35,292 nucleotides of DNA from CANJSG01 sp038203875. GTDB lineage: Bacteria > Verrucomicrobiota > Verrucomicrobiia > Limisphaerales > CANJSG01. Shown here piece by piece: positions 8,055-15,294 of the stretch. The position numbers and the translations under genes are program-made. Each line of letters begins with the position of its first letter. Positions within the stretch are counted from its first letter, which is position 1. A model generated the notes under the pieces. That model ran no database searches and was not told the origin of the DNA. It saw nothing but the letters and a program-made list of their open reading frames with translations. Location: the NCBI GenBank assembly GCA_038203875.1, contig JBBRDN010000022.1, positions 1 to 35,292 of the forward strand, in the 5' to 3' direction.

Positions 8055-9500
8055 CTACGCGATCAGTTCCTTGACCACTTTTCCGTGGACGTCGGTGAGG
8101 CGGAAGTCGCGGCCGGCGTAGCGGAAAGTGAGCTTCTCATGGTCGAACCCGAGGAGCTGCATGATGGTCGCGTGGAGGTCGTGGACGTGGACCTTGTTCT
8201 CCGCCGCAGCAAAACCGAACTCGTCGGTCGCGCCGTGGACGTAGCCGCCTTTCACACCGCCGCCGGCCATCCACATGGAGAAGCCGTGATGGTTGTGGTC
8301 GCGGCCGTTGATCTTGCCCGCGTTGGAACCGGGCGTCGGGAGTTCAACCGTGGGAGTGCGGCCGAATTCTCCGCCCCAGATGACGAGCGTCTCGTCGAGG
8401 AGGCCGCGTTGTTTGAGGTCGGAGAGGAGCGCGGCGATGGCTTGGTCGCACTGGCCGGCGAGGTTGCGGTGCTGGACCTCGATGTCGTCGTGGCTGTCCC
8501 AAGGTTGTCCGGCTCCGTGCCAGAGCTGGACGAAACGCACGCCGCGCTCGATCAGGCGACGGGCGATGAGGATCTGTCGGGCTTGGACGGAATCGCCGTA
8601 GGCCTTGCGGACGGACTCGGGTTCCTTGGTCACGTCGAACGCGTCGGTCGCCTCCATCTGCATGCGGTAGGCGAGTTCGAAGGACTGGATGCGGGCTTCG
8701 AGCTGACCATCGTTCTGCCGGGCCTCCTTGTGCTTCACGTTGAGCTTCTGGAGCAGGTCGAGCTGACCGCGCTGCACCTTGGTCGAGCTGTAGTTGTTCC
8801 GGATGTTCTCGATGAGCTTCTCGATGTCGCGGTGCTCGGTATTGATGTAGGTGCCCTGGTAGACGCCGGGAAGGAAGGCGGACTGCCAGTTCTGCGATTC
8901 CTGGATCGGGTAGCCGCCCGGGCACATGGCGATGAAGCCGGGGAGATTCTGGTTCACCGAGCCAAGGCCGTAGTTGACCCACGACCCAAGGCTGGGCCGG
9001 GGCAAGCGCGCCTCGCCGCAGTTCATCAGGAGGAGCGACGGCTCGTGGTTCGGCACGTTGGCGTGCATCGACCGGATGACGCACATGTCGTCGACATGCT
9101 GGGCGGTGTGCTTGAAGAGCTCGGAGACCTCGATGCCGGACTGGCCATATTTCTGGAACTTGAACGGCGAGCGGAAGGCCGCGCCGGTCTTCCGCTCGGT
9201 CTTAAGTTCGAGAGGAATGGCTTTACCGTGGAATTTGTCGAGGGACGGCTTGGGATCGAACGTGTCGACGTGCGACGGACCGCCGTTCATGAAAAGATGG
9301 ATGACTCGCTTGGCCTTGCCGGGGAACTGCGGCGCCTTGGGAGCGGTCGGATTGATGAAGCCTTCCGCCATCGCGGATCCGGTGAGGGCGTTGCCCATCA
9401 TGGCTCCGAGGCCGAGCGCGCCGAAACCCATGCCGCACCGATTGAGGAACTGCCGCCGCGTCAGCGCGAGATGCTCGGGGTTGAAGGCGTGGTTGTTCAT
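8055..9500 (-). CDS. DUF1501 protein, Tat-exported
   Basis: A 481-residue DUF1501 (sulfatase/alkaline-phosphatase-like fold) protein. A twin-arginine leader is clear: TRRQFLNRCGMGFGALG near residues 13-29. Family landmarks are FMNGGPSHVDTFDPKP, the VIRSMHANVPNHEPS segment, VIWGGEFGRTP and the C-terminal GRDHNHHGFSMWMAGGG. The ATG at 9500 puts the twin-arginine motif about 14 residues from the start; the upstream ATG at 9542 only adds an unlike tail. DUF1501 genes normally pair with DUF1553/DUF1549 genes, as at the right end of this window, but this copy stands alone. The function of the family is not established. Confidence 0.93.
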   Translation of the reverse strand: MNNHAFNPEHLALTRRQFLNRCGMGFGALGLGAMMGNALTGSAMAEGFINPTAPKAPQFPGKAKRVIHLFMNGGPSHVDTFDPKPSLDKFHGKAIPLELKTERKTGAAFRSPFKFQKYGQSGIEVSELFKHTAQHVDDMCVIRSMHANVPNHEPSLLLMNCGEARLPRPSLGSWVNYGLGSVNQNLPGFIAMCPGGYPIQESQNWQSAFLPGVYQGTYINTEHRDIEKLIENIRNNYSSTKVQRGQLDLLQKLNVKHKEARQNDGQLEARIQSFELAYRMQMEATDAFDVTKEPESVRKAYGDSVQARQILIARRLIERGVRFVQLWHGAGQPWDSHDDIEVQHRNLAGQCDQAIAALLSDLKQRGLLDETLVIWGGEFGRTPTVELPTPGSNAGKINGRDHNHHGFSMWMAGGGVKGGYVHGATDEFGFAAAENKVHVHDLHATIMQLLGFDHEKLTFRYAGRDFRLTDVHGKVVKELIA

Positions 9501-9557
9501 CGGGTTTCGGACGAAAGGTAGCAGAGAGGCATTCAAGCTCAACGTCTCGTTCAGCTG

Positions 9558-9652
9558 TTCTTCGTCTCCATCCTCCTCCTGCTCGTTCTCGCTCTCCTTC
9601 TCGAAACAATCCTGCTGAACCGAGGAAGAGAACGAGGGTGAGGACGAGAAAG
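9558..9652. repeat. Polypyrimidine/polypurine inverted tract
   Basis: A pyrimidine-rich stretch (9558-9604, built of CTC, TTC and TCC units) is followed by a purine-rich stretch (9622-9652, built of GAG, GAA and GAGG units). A perfect 9-base pair of arms, 9582-9590 (CTCGTTCTC) and 9628-9636 (GAGAACGAG), could form a stem. It sits just upstream of the DUF1501 start and upstream of the SRP RNA gene on the other strand. It is non-coding. Whether it is a structural element or a degenerate repeat is unknown. Confidence 0.45.
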
Positions 9653-9678
9653 ATTAAAAACCCTTGGGCAATCCTTCC

Positions 9679-9708
9679 TTGCCCCATCCTGCCCGCGTCC
9701 GGCACAAC
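9679..9708 (+). promoter_or_regulatory. Possible promoter of the SRP RNA gene
   Basis: TTGCCC at 9679-9684 and CACAAC at 9703-9708 are separated by 18 bases and lie 8 bases before the predicted 5' end of the RNA at 9716. The -10 match is weak, so this is a suggestion supported mainly by position. Confidence 0.3.
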
Positions 9709-9715
9709 TTCCGCC

Positions 9716-9806
9716 GTCAGGGCCCATGGAACGCGGACTTACGAACCCCGCGAGAGCCGGAAGGCAGCACCGGCAGTTTGCTCCCGTTTGCCGTGGTCAC
9801 CCTGAC
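9716..9806 (+). ncRNA. ffs: Signal recognition particle RNA, small bacterial type (4.5S-like)
   Basis: A 91-nt fold-back RNA. The ends pair perfectly over 7 bases (9716-9722 GTCAGGG with 9800-9806 CCCTGAC). Inside them are 9724-9729 with 9791-9796, 9730-9736 with 9783-9789 (bulged), 9742-9746 CGAAC with 9776-9780 GTTTG, and 9748-9750 with 9771-9773. A symmetric internal loop follows (9751-9755 and 9766-9770), then stem GCC/GGC and a GGAA tetraloop at 9759-9762. The GAACC to GGAA spacing of 11 bases and the 3' AGCA of the loop match SRP domain IV. The 5' loop reads GAGA where CAGG is usual. The tract ATTTTCCTTTT after 9806 could serve for termination. It would bind Ffh for co-translational membrane targeting. 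Confidence 0.78.
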
Positions 9807-10083
9807 ATTTTCCTTTTCCCCCTTCCTGTGTCCGGCGTCTCCGGACGACTCCGAGGCGCCGTGGATATTCAGACGGCCCAGGCGTCCCGCCTGCTGTTGC
9901 GTGTCTCCGACCCGAACCGGCTTAAGGCGTTCGCAAACGTGGAGGCGTCGGAGGACCCAGGGTGTCCACCGATCCGCCACGGGGTGCGCGCAGGTTTTCA
10001 GTGCGGGCCGATTCTAGTTGGGAACCACCACCTGCTCCGGGCGCGACGCCTGGAACGGCAAGCCGGAGGCCTGCGCCACCGAC
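9807..10083. other. Intergenic stretch with small dyads, no gene seen
   Basis: No credible reading frame was found between the SRP RNA and the end of the sugar-isomerase-like gene. Two small perfect hairpins are present: arms 9830-9835 and 9841-9846 (GTCCGG/CCGGAC), and arms 9879-9884 and 9888-9893 (CAGGCG/CGCCTG). A third possible stem, 10076-10081 with 10093-10098, spans the stop codon of the minus-strand gene but lacks a T-rich tail. The GC-rich dyads look like remnants of dispersed repeats. Confidence 0.4.
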
Positions 10084-10920
10084 TTACCTGGCCGGTGGGG
10101 CGAAAGCTTCGTCGACGAACTTGATCGCACCCGCCACAAACGGATCGGGCGCGCCGGCGAAGGCACCGCTGTCGGTTTCGATGGCCATGACTCCGGGCCA
10201 TTTGACCTTCGTCAGCTCGGTGAAGAGGCCCTTGTAGTTCACGTCGCCCTTGCCGATCTCGGTGTCGGTGGCCACGTCGCCCTTCTCGGTGTTGTTCACC
10301 TTTTTGTCCTTGAGATGGATGTCGTGGACGCGGCCCTCGTAGTCGCGGAAGACCTTGGCGACATCAAGCCGGGTGCTGGCGATCCAGCCGACGTCGAGGC
10401 AGACGCCGATGCGTGGGTCACGGTATTTGAGCAGGCTCTTCACCACGGCGGGATTGCCGTAAGGCGAGAAGACACCGTGGTTATGGAGGGCGATCTTGAT
10501 GTCATACTCCTTCACCAGCTCCTCGAGGTTATCGAGGATCTTGTAGTCGGCGGGCTCGGTCACAATGACCTTAATGTCCATCAGCTTGGCGAACTCGAAA
10601 AGCTTCCGGTTCTGTTCCTTGTCCAACGTCGTGCCGGTGACGCCGAAGGTGTAGACGGTGAGTCCGGCGGCATCGAGGACGGCCTTCTTCTTCAAGGTCT
10701 CCTCCTTCGAAGCCATGGGATTCATGTGGTTTCCGATCAACTGGAGCTGCTTGATCCGGTGCTTCTTCGCGAACTCGACGACCTGGTCGAAGCTCATGTT
10801 CCGCAGCGTCCATGACTGGATGCCGACGGTGGGCTTGTAGTCCGCGGCCCGGGACGAGCTCGCGAATGCGGTGGCCGCGACCACGAGGGCGGCGGCAATC
10901 GATCGGATGGTGTTGCGCAT
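10084..10920 (-). CDS. Exported sugar phosphate isomerase/epimerase-like TIM barrel
   Basis: A 278-residue xylose-isomerase-like (AP endonuclease 2 family) TIM barrel. An N-terminal signal peptide (about 1-25, ending SSSRA-AD) indicates export, which is common for these proteins in this phylum. Expected strand-end ligands are visible: ALHNHG, CLDVGW, DIHLKD and AIETDSG, matching the metal-binding Glu/Asp/His pattern. The ATG at 10920 begins the signal peptide; an ATG 36 codons upstream only adds a non-leader stretch. Substrate unknown; a keto-sugar derivative is the likely class. It is divergent from mntR. Confidence 0.88.
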   Translation of the reverse strand: MRNTIRSIAAALVVAATAFASSSRAADYKPTVGIQSWTLRNMSFDQVVEFAKKHRIKQLQLIGNHMNPMASKEETLKKKAVLDAAGLTVYTFGVTGTTLDKEQNRKLFEFAKLMDIKVIVTEPADYKILDNLEELVKEYDIKIALHNHGVFSPYGNPAVVKSLLKYRDPRIGVCLDVGWIASTRLDVAKVFRDYEGRVHDIHLKDKKVNNTEKGDVATDTEIGKGDVNYKGLFTELTKVKWPGVMAIETDSGAFAGAPDPFVAGAIKFVDEAFAPPAR

Positions 10921-11028
10921 GGGGTTCACGTCCCGACTCAAACCCGCTTGGAGGCTCCACGTCAATTCGTCGTCCACCGCCGCCGTCGGCTTGCCTCGGC
11001 CCGGCGCGTCGGGCTTACTCGCCCCCAC

Positions 11029-11460
11029 ATGCCCGGGACCTCACATCCAAGCACCAGCGCGGAGGACTATCTCGAACGGATCCATGAGCTGATCGAGGAG
11101 AAGGGTTACGCCCGCGTGGTCGACATCGCTTCGTCGCTCAATGTGAAGCAGGCCTCAGTCACCAGCATGGTCCAAAAGCTCGACGGGCTCGGCTACCTGA
11201 ACTACGAGAAATACCGCGGCTTGATACTGACGGAAAAGGGCAAGGCGGTCGCCACGCAGATCCAGCAACGGCACGAGACGTTGACCCGGTTCTTCTCCAT
11301 CTTCGGCCTCGATCCTGAAACCCAGCGCCGCGACATCGAGGGCATCGAACACCATCTCAGCCCCGAGACGGTCCTTTTCCTCTCGGAGTTGGCGGCCTTC
11401 TTTGAGAAAAACCCGGCGGTGCTAGATCGCTTCACCAAGTCCCGGAGTTCGCAGCCGTGA
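11029..11460 (+). CDS. mntR: MntR-type manganese-responsive regulator (DtxR family)
   Basis: A 143-residue winged-helix regulator that aligns without gaps over most of its length with Bacillus subtilis MntR as I remember it (shared LIEEKGYARV, EKYRGL and EGIEHHLS). All six manganese ligands known for that protein have counterparts: Asp13, Glu16, His82, Glu104, Glu107 and His108. With Mn(II) bound, such proteins repress manganese uptake genes. No manganese transporter lies in the window. The ATG at 11029 gives the correct N terminus. The stop overlaps the start of the next gene (GTGA), so the two are co-translated. Other DtxR-family readings (iron) are less likely given the ligands. Confidence 0.88.
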   Translation: MPGTSHPSTSAEDYLERIHELIEEKGYARVVDIASSLNVKQASVTSMVQKLDGLGYLNYEKYRGLILTEKGKAVATQIQQRHETLTRFFSIFGLDPETQRRDIEGIEHHLSPETVLFLSELAAFFEKNPAVLDRFTKSRSSQP

Positions 11461-11840
11461 GCGCCCCGCTTGCGCCGGATTGGACCTCGCTCCTGCGGCT
11501 GGCTGAAACCGAAGTGACGCGGACCATCGCCGAGCTGCCCGAAGATCTGCGGGGCCACGCCGCCCAGCTGCCCGTCTCCTACGAGGCCCGGCCGACCCAG
11601 GAGATGGTCGACGACGGGATCGAGACGGACACGCTCGGGCTCTTCCTTGGTGAACCGATCCACGAACAGGGCGCGTCTCCCCTGCCCTCGCAGATCGTGC
11701 TTTTCCTCGATGTGATATGGAAATTCGCAGAGGGCGATCCGGAGATCTTCCAGGACGAAGTCCACGTCACTTATCTGCACGAGCTGGGACATTTTCTGGG
11801 ACTGAACGAGGACGAACTGGAAGCGCGCGGACTGCTTTGA
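11457..11840 (+). CDS. Small zincin-like metallopeptidase
   Basis: A 127-residue protein with the zinc motif HELGH near residues 102-106, followed by FLGLNEDELEARGL, the signature of the small zincin_1 family (PF06262). It is cytoplasmic, with no leader or membrane segment. The start is a GTG overlapping the mntR stop by four bases. The substrate of the family is unknown. The tight coupling to mntR is notable, but whether manganese controls the peptidase is inference. Confidence 0.85.
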   Translation: MSAPLAPDWTSLLRLAETEVTRTIAELPEDLRGHAAQLPVSYEARPTQEMVDDGIETDTLGLFLGEPIHEQGASPLPSQIVLFLDVIWKFAEGDPEIFQDEVHVTYLHELGHFLGLNEDELEARGLL

Positions 11841-11854
11841 GCCGCCCGGGCCAA

Positions 11855-11870
11855 AGGGAACTTTCCCTTG
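11855..11870 (+). terminator. Weak hairpin after the metallopeptidase gene
   Basis: AAGGGA (11855-11860) pairs with TCCCTT (11865-11870) around a 4-base loop and is followed by GATTTC. It is short and lacks a real T tract, so it may be an inefficient terminator or no terminator at all. Confidence 0.25.
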
Positions 11871-11948
11871 ATTTCAAAATGCCGGTTGGCAGCTTACCTG
11901 CCGCTTGCGGGCGATGGCCTGCGGAGATCCAAATCACACGAAGTCGTT

Positions 11949-12167
11949 GTGCCGAAGGAAGACCACATTCAGCTCACCGGAACCGTGACCCAGGTGCTGC
12001 CGGGAACCATGTTCCGCGTCGCCCTGCCGAATGGACACGAAGTGCTGGCCCACATTTCGGGAAAGATGCGCAAGCACTTCATCCGCATCGGGCCCGGCGA
12101 CAAGGTCACGCTGCAGATGTCGCCCTATGACCTGGCAAAGGCCCGGATTACTTTCCGCGAGCGTTAA
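11949..12167 (+). CDS. infA: Translation initiation factor IF-1
   Basis: The S1-like OB-fold protein that binds the ribosomal A site during initiation. From the GTG at 11949 the product is 72 residues, the usual IF-1 length, and shows GTVTQVLPGTMFRVALPNGHEVLAHISGKMRK, then IRIGPGDKVTLQMSPYDL. The frame is open to an ATG at 11868, but the extra 27 residues do not belong to the family. No ribosomal protein genes flank it, so it may be a second infA copy of the kind many bacteria in this phylum carry. Confidence 0.92.
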   Translation: MPKEDHIQLTGTVTQVLPGTMFRVALPNGHEVLAHISGKMRKHFIRIGPGDKVTLQMSPYDLAKARITFRER

Positions 12168-12199
12168 ACCGACGCCGCGGTCGGATCGTCAGAAAAAAC

Positions 12200-12877
12200 A
12201 TGAAATCGATACTCATCACCTGCCTTTTGGCCCTGGGCTTTCCGCTCATGGCCGCTGAACCCGCAACGAAGAAAGAAGAATCCAAGCCCGCCACCAATGC
12301 CGCCCCGGCGTCATTTGCCGATCCGTCCAAGCTAACGGAGAAGGCTCCGGAGACTTTCAAGGCGCAGTTCGACACGACCAAGGGCAAGTTCACCATTGAG
12401 GTCACGCGTTCCTTGGCCCCGAACGGCGCGGATCGTTTCTACAACCTCGTCCGATCTGGCTACTTTACCGACGTCGCGTTCTTCCGCGTCATCTCGGGTT
12501 TCATGTGCCAGTTCGGCATCCACGGTGATCCTGCGGTAGCCACATCTTGGCGTGCCGCCCGAATCACCGACGATCCGGTGAAGGGCAGCAACAAACGCGG
12601 AGCCATCACCTTCGCCACCGCCGGACCCAACACCCGCACCACGCAACTGTTCATCAACTTCGGAGAAAACGACCGGCTGGATGGCATGGGCTTCGCCTCC
12701 TTCGGAAAAATCAGCGAAGGCATGGACGTGGTGGACAAGATCAACAACGAATACGGCGAAGGCGCTCCGCGCGGGCGGGGCCCGGACCAAGGGCGCGTCC
12801 AGGCCGAGGGCAACGCCTACCTGAAGAAGGATTTCCCCAACCTCGACTACATCAAGTCGGCCACCATCCTGCCCTGA
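12200..12877 (+). CDS. Exported peptidyl-prolyl isomerase, cyclophilin type
   Basis: A 225-residue cyclophilin with an N-terminal signal peptide (about 1-19, ending LMAA). The isomerase core shows VAFFRVISGFMCQFG (catalytic Arg plus Phe and Gln of the active site) and TTQLFINFGENDRLDGMGFASFGK. A charged linker of Lys, Glu, Pro and Ala follows the leader. It would help protein folding in the periplasm. It lies 22 bases upstream of a second cyclophilin and probably shares its transcript, which ends at the terminator at 13424. Confidence 0.93.
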   Translation: MKSILITCLLALGFPLMAAEPATKKEESKPATNAAPASFADPSKLTEKAPETFKAQFDTTKGKFTIEVTRSLAPNGADRFYNLVRSGYFTDVAFFRVISGFMCQFGIHGDPAVATSWRAARITDDPVKGSNKRGAITFATAGPNTRTTQLFINFGENDRLDGMGFASFGKISEGMDVVDKINNEYGEGAPRGRGPDQGRVQAEGNAYLKKDFPNLDYIKSATILP

Positions 12878-12899
12878 GTTTACGGAACTACTTTAACCA

Positions 12900-13409
12900 A
12901 TGAGCAACACAAACGAAGTCGCCGTCCTCTCCACCACCGAGGGCGTCATGGTCCTCGAATTCTGGCCCGATGTCGCACCCGGCCACGTGGAGAATTTCAA
13001 GAAGCTCGCCAAGCAGGGCTTCTACGACGGCACCGCCTTCCACCGAGTCATCAAGGGCTTCATGATCCAGGGCGGCGATCCGAACACCAAGGATGCCGCC
13101 AAGGAATCCCAATGGGGCATGGGCGGCCCCGGATACAAGATCAAGGCCGAGTTCAACAAGAAGTCGCACGTTCGCGGGGTGCTCTCGGCGGCGCGGTCCC
13201 AGGACCCCGACTCCGCCGGCAGCCAGTTCTTCATCTGCCATGACAACGCAACGTTCTTGGACGGCAAATACACCGCCTTCGGCAAGCTGATCAAGGGTGA
13301 CGACGTCCTCGAGAAGATCAACTCGACCGCCACCCATTCTCCCGACCGGCCGGACAAACGCATGGGAGTCACGAGCGTGAAGATCGTTCCCGCTTCCGAA
13401 GTGAAGTAA
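12900..13409 (+). CDS. Cytosolic peptidyl-prolyl isomerase, cyclophilin type
   Basis: A 169-residue cyclophilin without a leader. It keeps the full active site: GTAFHRVIKGFMIQGGDP, GSQFFICHDNATFLDGKYTAFGK. It catalyses cis-trans isomerisation of Xaa-Pro bonds in the cytoplasm. It lies directly behind the exported paralogue, and a strong intrinsic terminator follows at once. The two copies differ enough that they are not a recent duplication. Confidence 0.95.
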   Translation: MSNTNEVAVLSTTEGVMVLEFWPDVAPGHVENFKKLAKQGFYDGTAFHRVIKGFMIQGGDPNTKDAAKESQWGMGGPGYKIKAEFNKKSHVRGVLSAARSQDPDSAGSQFFICHDNATFLDGKYTAFGKLIKGDDVLEKINSTATHSPDRPDKRMGVTSVKIVPASEVK

Positions 13410-13423
13410 CCAATCCAAACCAG

Positions 13424-13455
13424 AAGGCTCCGGGATGACCGGAGCCTTTTTTGTT
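13424..13455 (+). terminator. Intrinsic terminator after the cyclophilin pair
   Basis: A perfect 10-base stem (AAGGCTCCGG at 13424-13433 with CCGGAGCCTT at 13439-13448) around a 5-base loop, followed by a run of T and TTGTTT. It is a textbook Rho-independent terminator 14 bases after the cyclophilin stop. Confidence 0.93.
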
Positions 13456-13471
13456 TCCACGATTCCCCGTC

Positions 13472-13675
13472 ATGCCGCTCGACCCGACCCAGCTCGCCCC
13501 CGTCCTCGCCGCGCTCGGTTGTCCGCAGGAGAAATGCCGCGAGATGGCGGAGCAACTCGACAAACGGGCCAAGCAGCTCTCCGAACAGCGCGGCCAGCCC
13601 TACGACGAGGCGATGACCCATCTACTCAAACTCATGGCCCAGGGCTGGGCCGCGCCCAAGAACCTTCAGACCTAA
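13472..13675 (+). CDS. Small conserved-looking hypothetical protein
   Basis: A 67-residue soluble protein, MPLDPTQLAPVLAALGC at its N terminus, rich in Gln, Glu, Lys and Arg and probably helical. I do not recognise the family. Reading from the ATG at 13472 avoids overlap with the terminator; an ATG at 13451 would lie inside its T run. It sits 13 bases before the Nudix gene and probably shares its transcript. It has codon use like its neighbours, which supports a real gene. Confidence 0.6.
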   Translation: MPLDPTQLAPVLAALGCPQEKCREMAEQLDKRAKQLSEQRGQPYDEAMTHLLKLMAQGWAAPKNLQT

Positions 13676-13688
13676 TCCCCTTCCCTCG

Positions 13689-14243
13689 ATGCTCGGACCT
13701 TGGCCGCTCATTTCATCCACGCCGGTTGGCAACTTCCGGATCTTCACCATCCGCTCGGACAAGAAGATCAATCCCCGAACGGGCAAGCCTTTCGACTTCT
13801 TCGTCATCGATTCGCCAAACTGGGTCAACATCATCGCTGTCACGCCCAAGGAGGAGCTGGTGATGGTCGAACAGTTCCGCCACGGCACGAACACCGTCGA
13901 ACTGGAGATCCCCGGCGGCATCATGGACCCGGAGGACACGTCGCCCGTCGCCACCGCCGTGCGCGAACTGCGCGAGGAAACCGGCTTCGAAGGCGTCAAC
14001 GCCCGACCGCTCGGCGACATCGCGGCCAACCCGGCCATCATGAGCAACACCTGCTTCAGCGTGATCATCGAAGGCTGCGAGCTGAAGCACACCACCGAGT
14101 TCGACGGCGGTGAGGACCTTTTGACCAAGCTCGTCCCGATCTCCGAGATTGCCGACCTCGTCGCCACCGGCCGGATCAAGCACCCGCTCGTCGTCGTCGC
14201 CCTCTACCAGTTCGACCTGTTGCGCCGGGGCCTGAAACGGTGA
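13689..14243 (+). CDS. Nudix hydrolase, ADP-ribose pyrophosphatase-like
   Basis: A 184-residue Nudix protein. The Nudix box is seen in EIPGGIMDPEDTSPVA followed by VRELREETGF, where REL-REETG supplies the metal-binding glutamates. The loop between GG and REL is one residue longer than the strict consensus. The N-terminal VEQFRHGTNTVELEIPGG pattern is that of ADP-sugar or ADP-ribose pyrophosphatases (NudF-like), which hydrolyse the nucleoside diphosphate bond. The exact substrate is not fixed. Confidence 0.9.
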   Translation: MLGPWPLISSTPVGNFRIFTIRSDKKINPRTGKPFDFFVIDSPNWVNIIAVTPKEELVMVEQFRHGTNTVELEIPGGIMDPEDTSPVATAVRELREETGFEGVNARPLGDIAANPAIMSNTCFSVIIEGCELKHTTEFDGGEDLLTKLVPISEIADLVATGRIKHPLVVVALYQFDLLRRGLKR

Positions 14244-14244
14244 T

Positions 14245-14299
14245 TCGCGGTCCAGACGGGTCCGCCGGGGGGAAATAAACCCGGTCGACAGGGCCGCGA
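14245..14299 (+). other. Two-tier stem-loop in the leader of the next gene
   Basis: Arms 14245-14253 and 14291-14299 pair over nine positions (one G-U). The enclosed 37 bases can form a second stem, CCGGG with CCCGG, around an A-rich loop. No T tract follows, so it is not an obvious terminator. It may be a leader structure or chance in GC-rich DNA. It matches no riboswitch class I know. Confidence 0.3.
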
Positions 14300-14366
14300 T
14301 TCCCTGAAACCTTGACGATCGTAAACCCGTCCATCACCCGAACCCGCGGGACATCCGCGTTCACCG

Positions 14367-15107
14367 ATGCGCACCTCAACCAACCCCGGCCGCAGCCCCC
14401 TGAAGCGCACGATCCGGCTTCTCGCCGTGACTGCCTTCGCGGTTGCAGCTCTGGCACGGGTTTCCGGTGAAGAGCCTTCCGCCACACCATCGCCGAAATC
14501 CCAACCCGAACTTTCCAAGCAAGCGGTCGCGCCGGCCGACCCGGCTCTCCAGAAAAAAGCGCCGTCACGCAAGCCATCCCGATCCCGTTCCACCAGCGCG
14601 TTCGCCCTCGTGGGCATAGCCGGCTACGGAGACCACTCTGTGGCGCTGTTCGACGGCACCGACCTGGGGTTCAAGCAGATGCTCCACACCGGCGAGACGA
14701 TCGGTTCGTTCACTTTGCTGACGATCTCGTCGGACCATGTCGAACTGCAGTCGGAAACAAACGTCGTCCAACTCCCGCTCCTGAAACAACTCCGCATGGA
14801 AGACGGAGGCACGTGGCGTGTGCAGGAACTCGCAACCCCCTTCACGCCCTCAAACGTTCAACCGGTCGGAACTTTGGCTTCGACCGGCAGATCCTTCAGC
14901 TATCCGGCAGACCGCACTGGCTCGTCCGGAAACCCCAACCGAGACGCCATGGGCAGTTCGCCCTCCGGGGAGTTTTCCGCCAAGGAACTCAAGAAAGCGG
15001 AGAAGCAGATGAACCCCGCCGGCAATGCGGGGCCGAGTCGCAAGAAGATGGTCCAGGTGGCAAAAGCAGCGAAGAAGATGGATCGACGCAGCCGAACCGC
15101 CGAGTAG
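14367..15107 (+). CDS. Exported unknown protein with small beta domain
   Basis: A 246-residue protein not recognised as a known family. Residues 1-34 look like a signal peptide or N-terminal anchor (basic stretch, then LLAVTAFAVAALA). A Pro/Ser/Lys-rich linker follows to about 76. Residues 77-141 form a small beta domain (FALVGIAGYGDHSVALFDG, then GETIGSFTLLTISSDHVELQ) whose pattern recalls the periplasmic part of secretion-system GspC/PilP-type proteins. That is a resemblance only. The C terminus is basic and low-complexity (KELKKAEKQMNP, then RKKMVQVAKAAKKMDRR). It may be cell-envelope associated. Confidence 0.6.
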   Translation: MRTSTNPGRSPLKRTIRLLAVTAFAVAALARVSGEEPSATPSPKSQPELSKQAVAPADPALQKKAPSRKPSRSRSTSAFALVGIAGYGDHSVALFDGTDLGFKQMLHTGETIGSFTLLTISSDHVELQSETNVVQLPLLKQLRMEDGGTWRVQELATPFTPSNVQPVGTLASTGRSFSYPADRTGSSGNPNRDAMGSSPSGEFSAKELKKAEKQMNPAGNAGPSRKKMVQVAKAAKKMDRRSRTAE

Positions 15108-15192
15108 GCGATACTTGCCCACCGACATTCCATTGGTCGGTGGATGGTTCCGGCTTTCCCCCGGTTCGCAAACCTGACGAGCCCAGCTATCA

Positions 15193-15228
15193 AAAACGGA
15201 ACGGGCGCGGATTGGTCCGCGACCGTTC
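15193..15228 (-). terminator. Intrinsic terminator of the Gfo/Idh/MocA gene
   Basis: Read on the minus strand, a 13-position stem with one mismatch (15223-15228 with 15199-15204, and 15216-15221 with 15206-15211) around a CCAA loop is followed by CGTTTTTG. It lies about 70 bases past the stop of the minus-strand gene. It can also stop the convergent + strand gene. Confidence 0.7.
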
Positions 15229-15294
15229 TGCTTTGATTCGAGTCAAACCGATCCGCCCGGCGGTCACAACGCGACTTCCCGTCGCCCCACCAGA

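Noticed and set aside
7998..9521. A long open frame on the + strand opposite the DUF1501 gene
   Set aside because: It is the antisense of a clear Tat-exported DUF1501 gene; the composition is that of an antisense frame in GC-rich DNA.
9726..10124. A 132-codon + strand open frame in the intergenic stretch
   Set aside because: It overlaps the SRP RNA fold and the end of the isomerase gene and shows no family pattern.
15119..15143. Hairpin CCACCGAC with GTCGGTGG after the unknown exported gene, as a terminator
   Set aside because: No T tract follows; the better terminator is the convergent one at 15193-15228.
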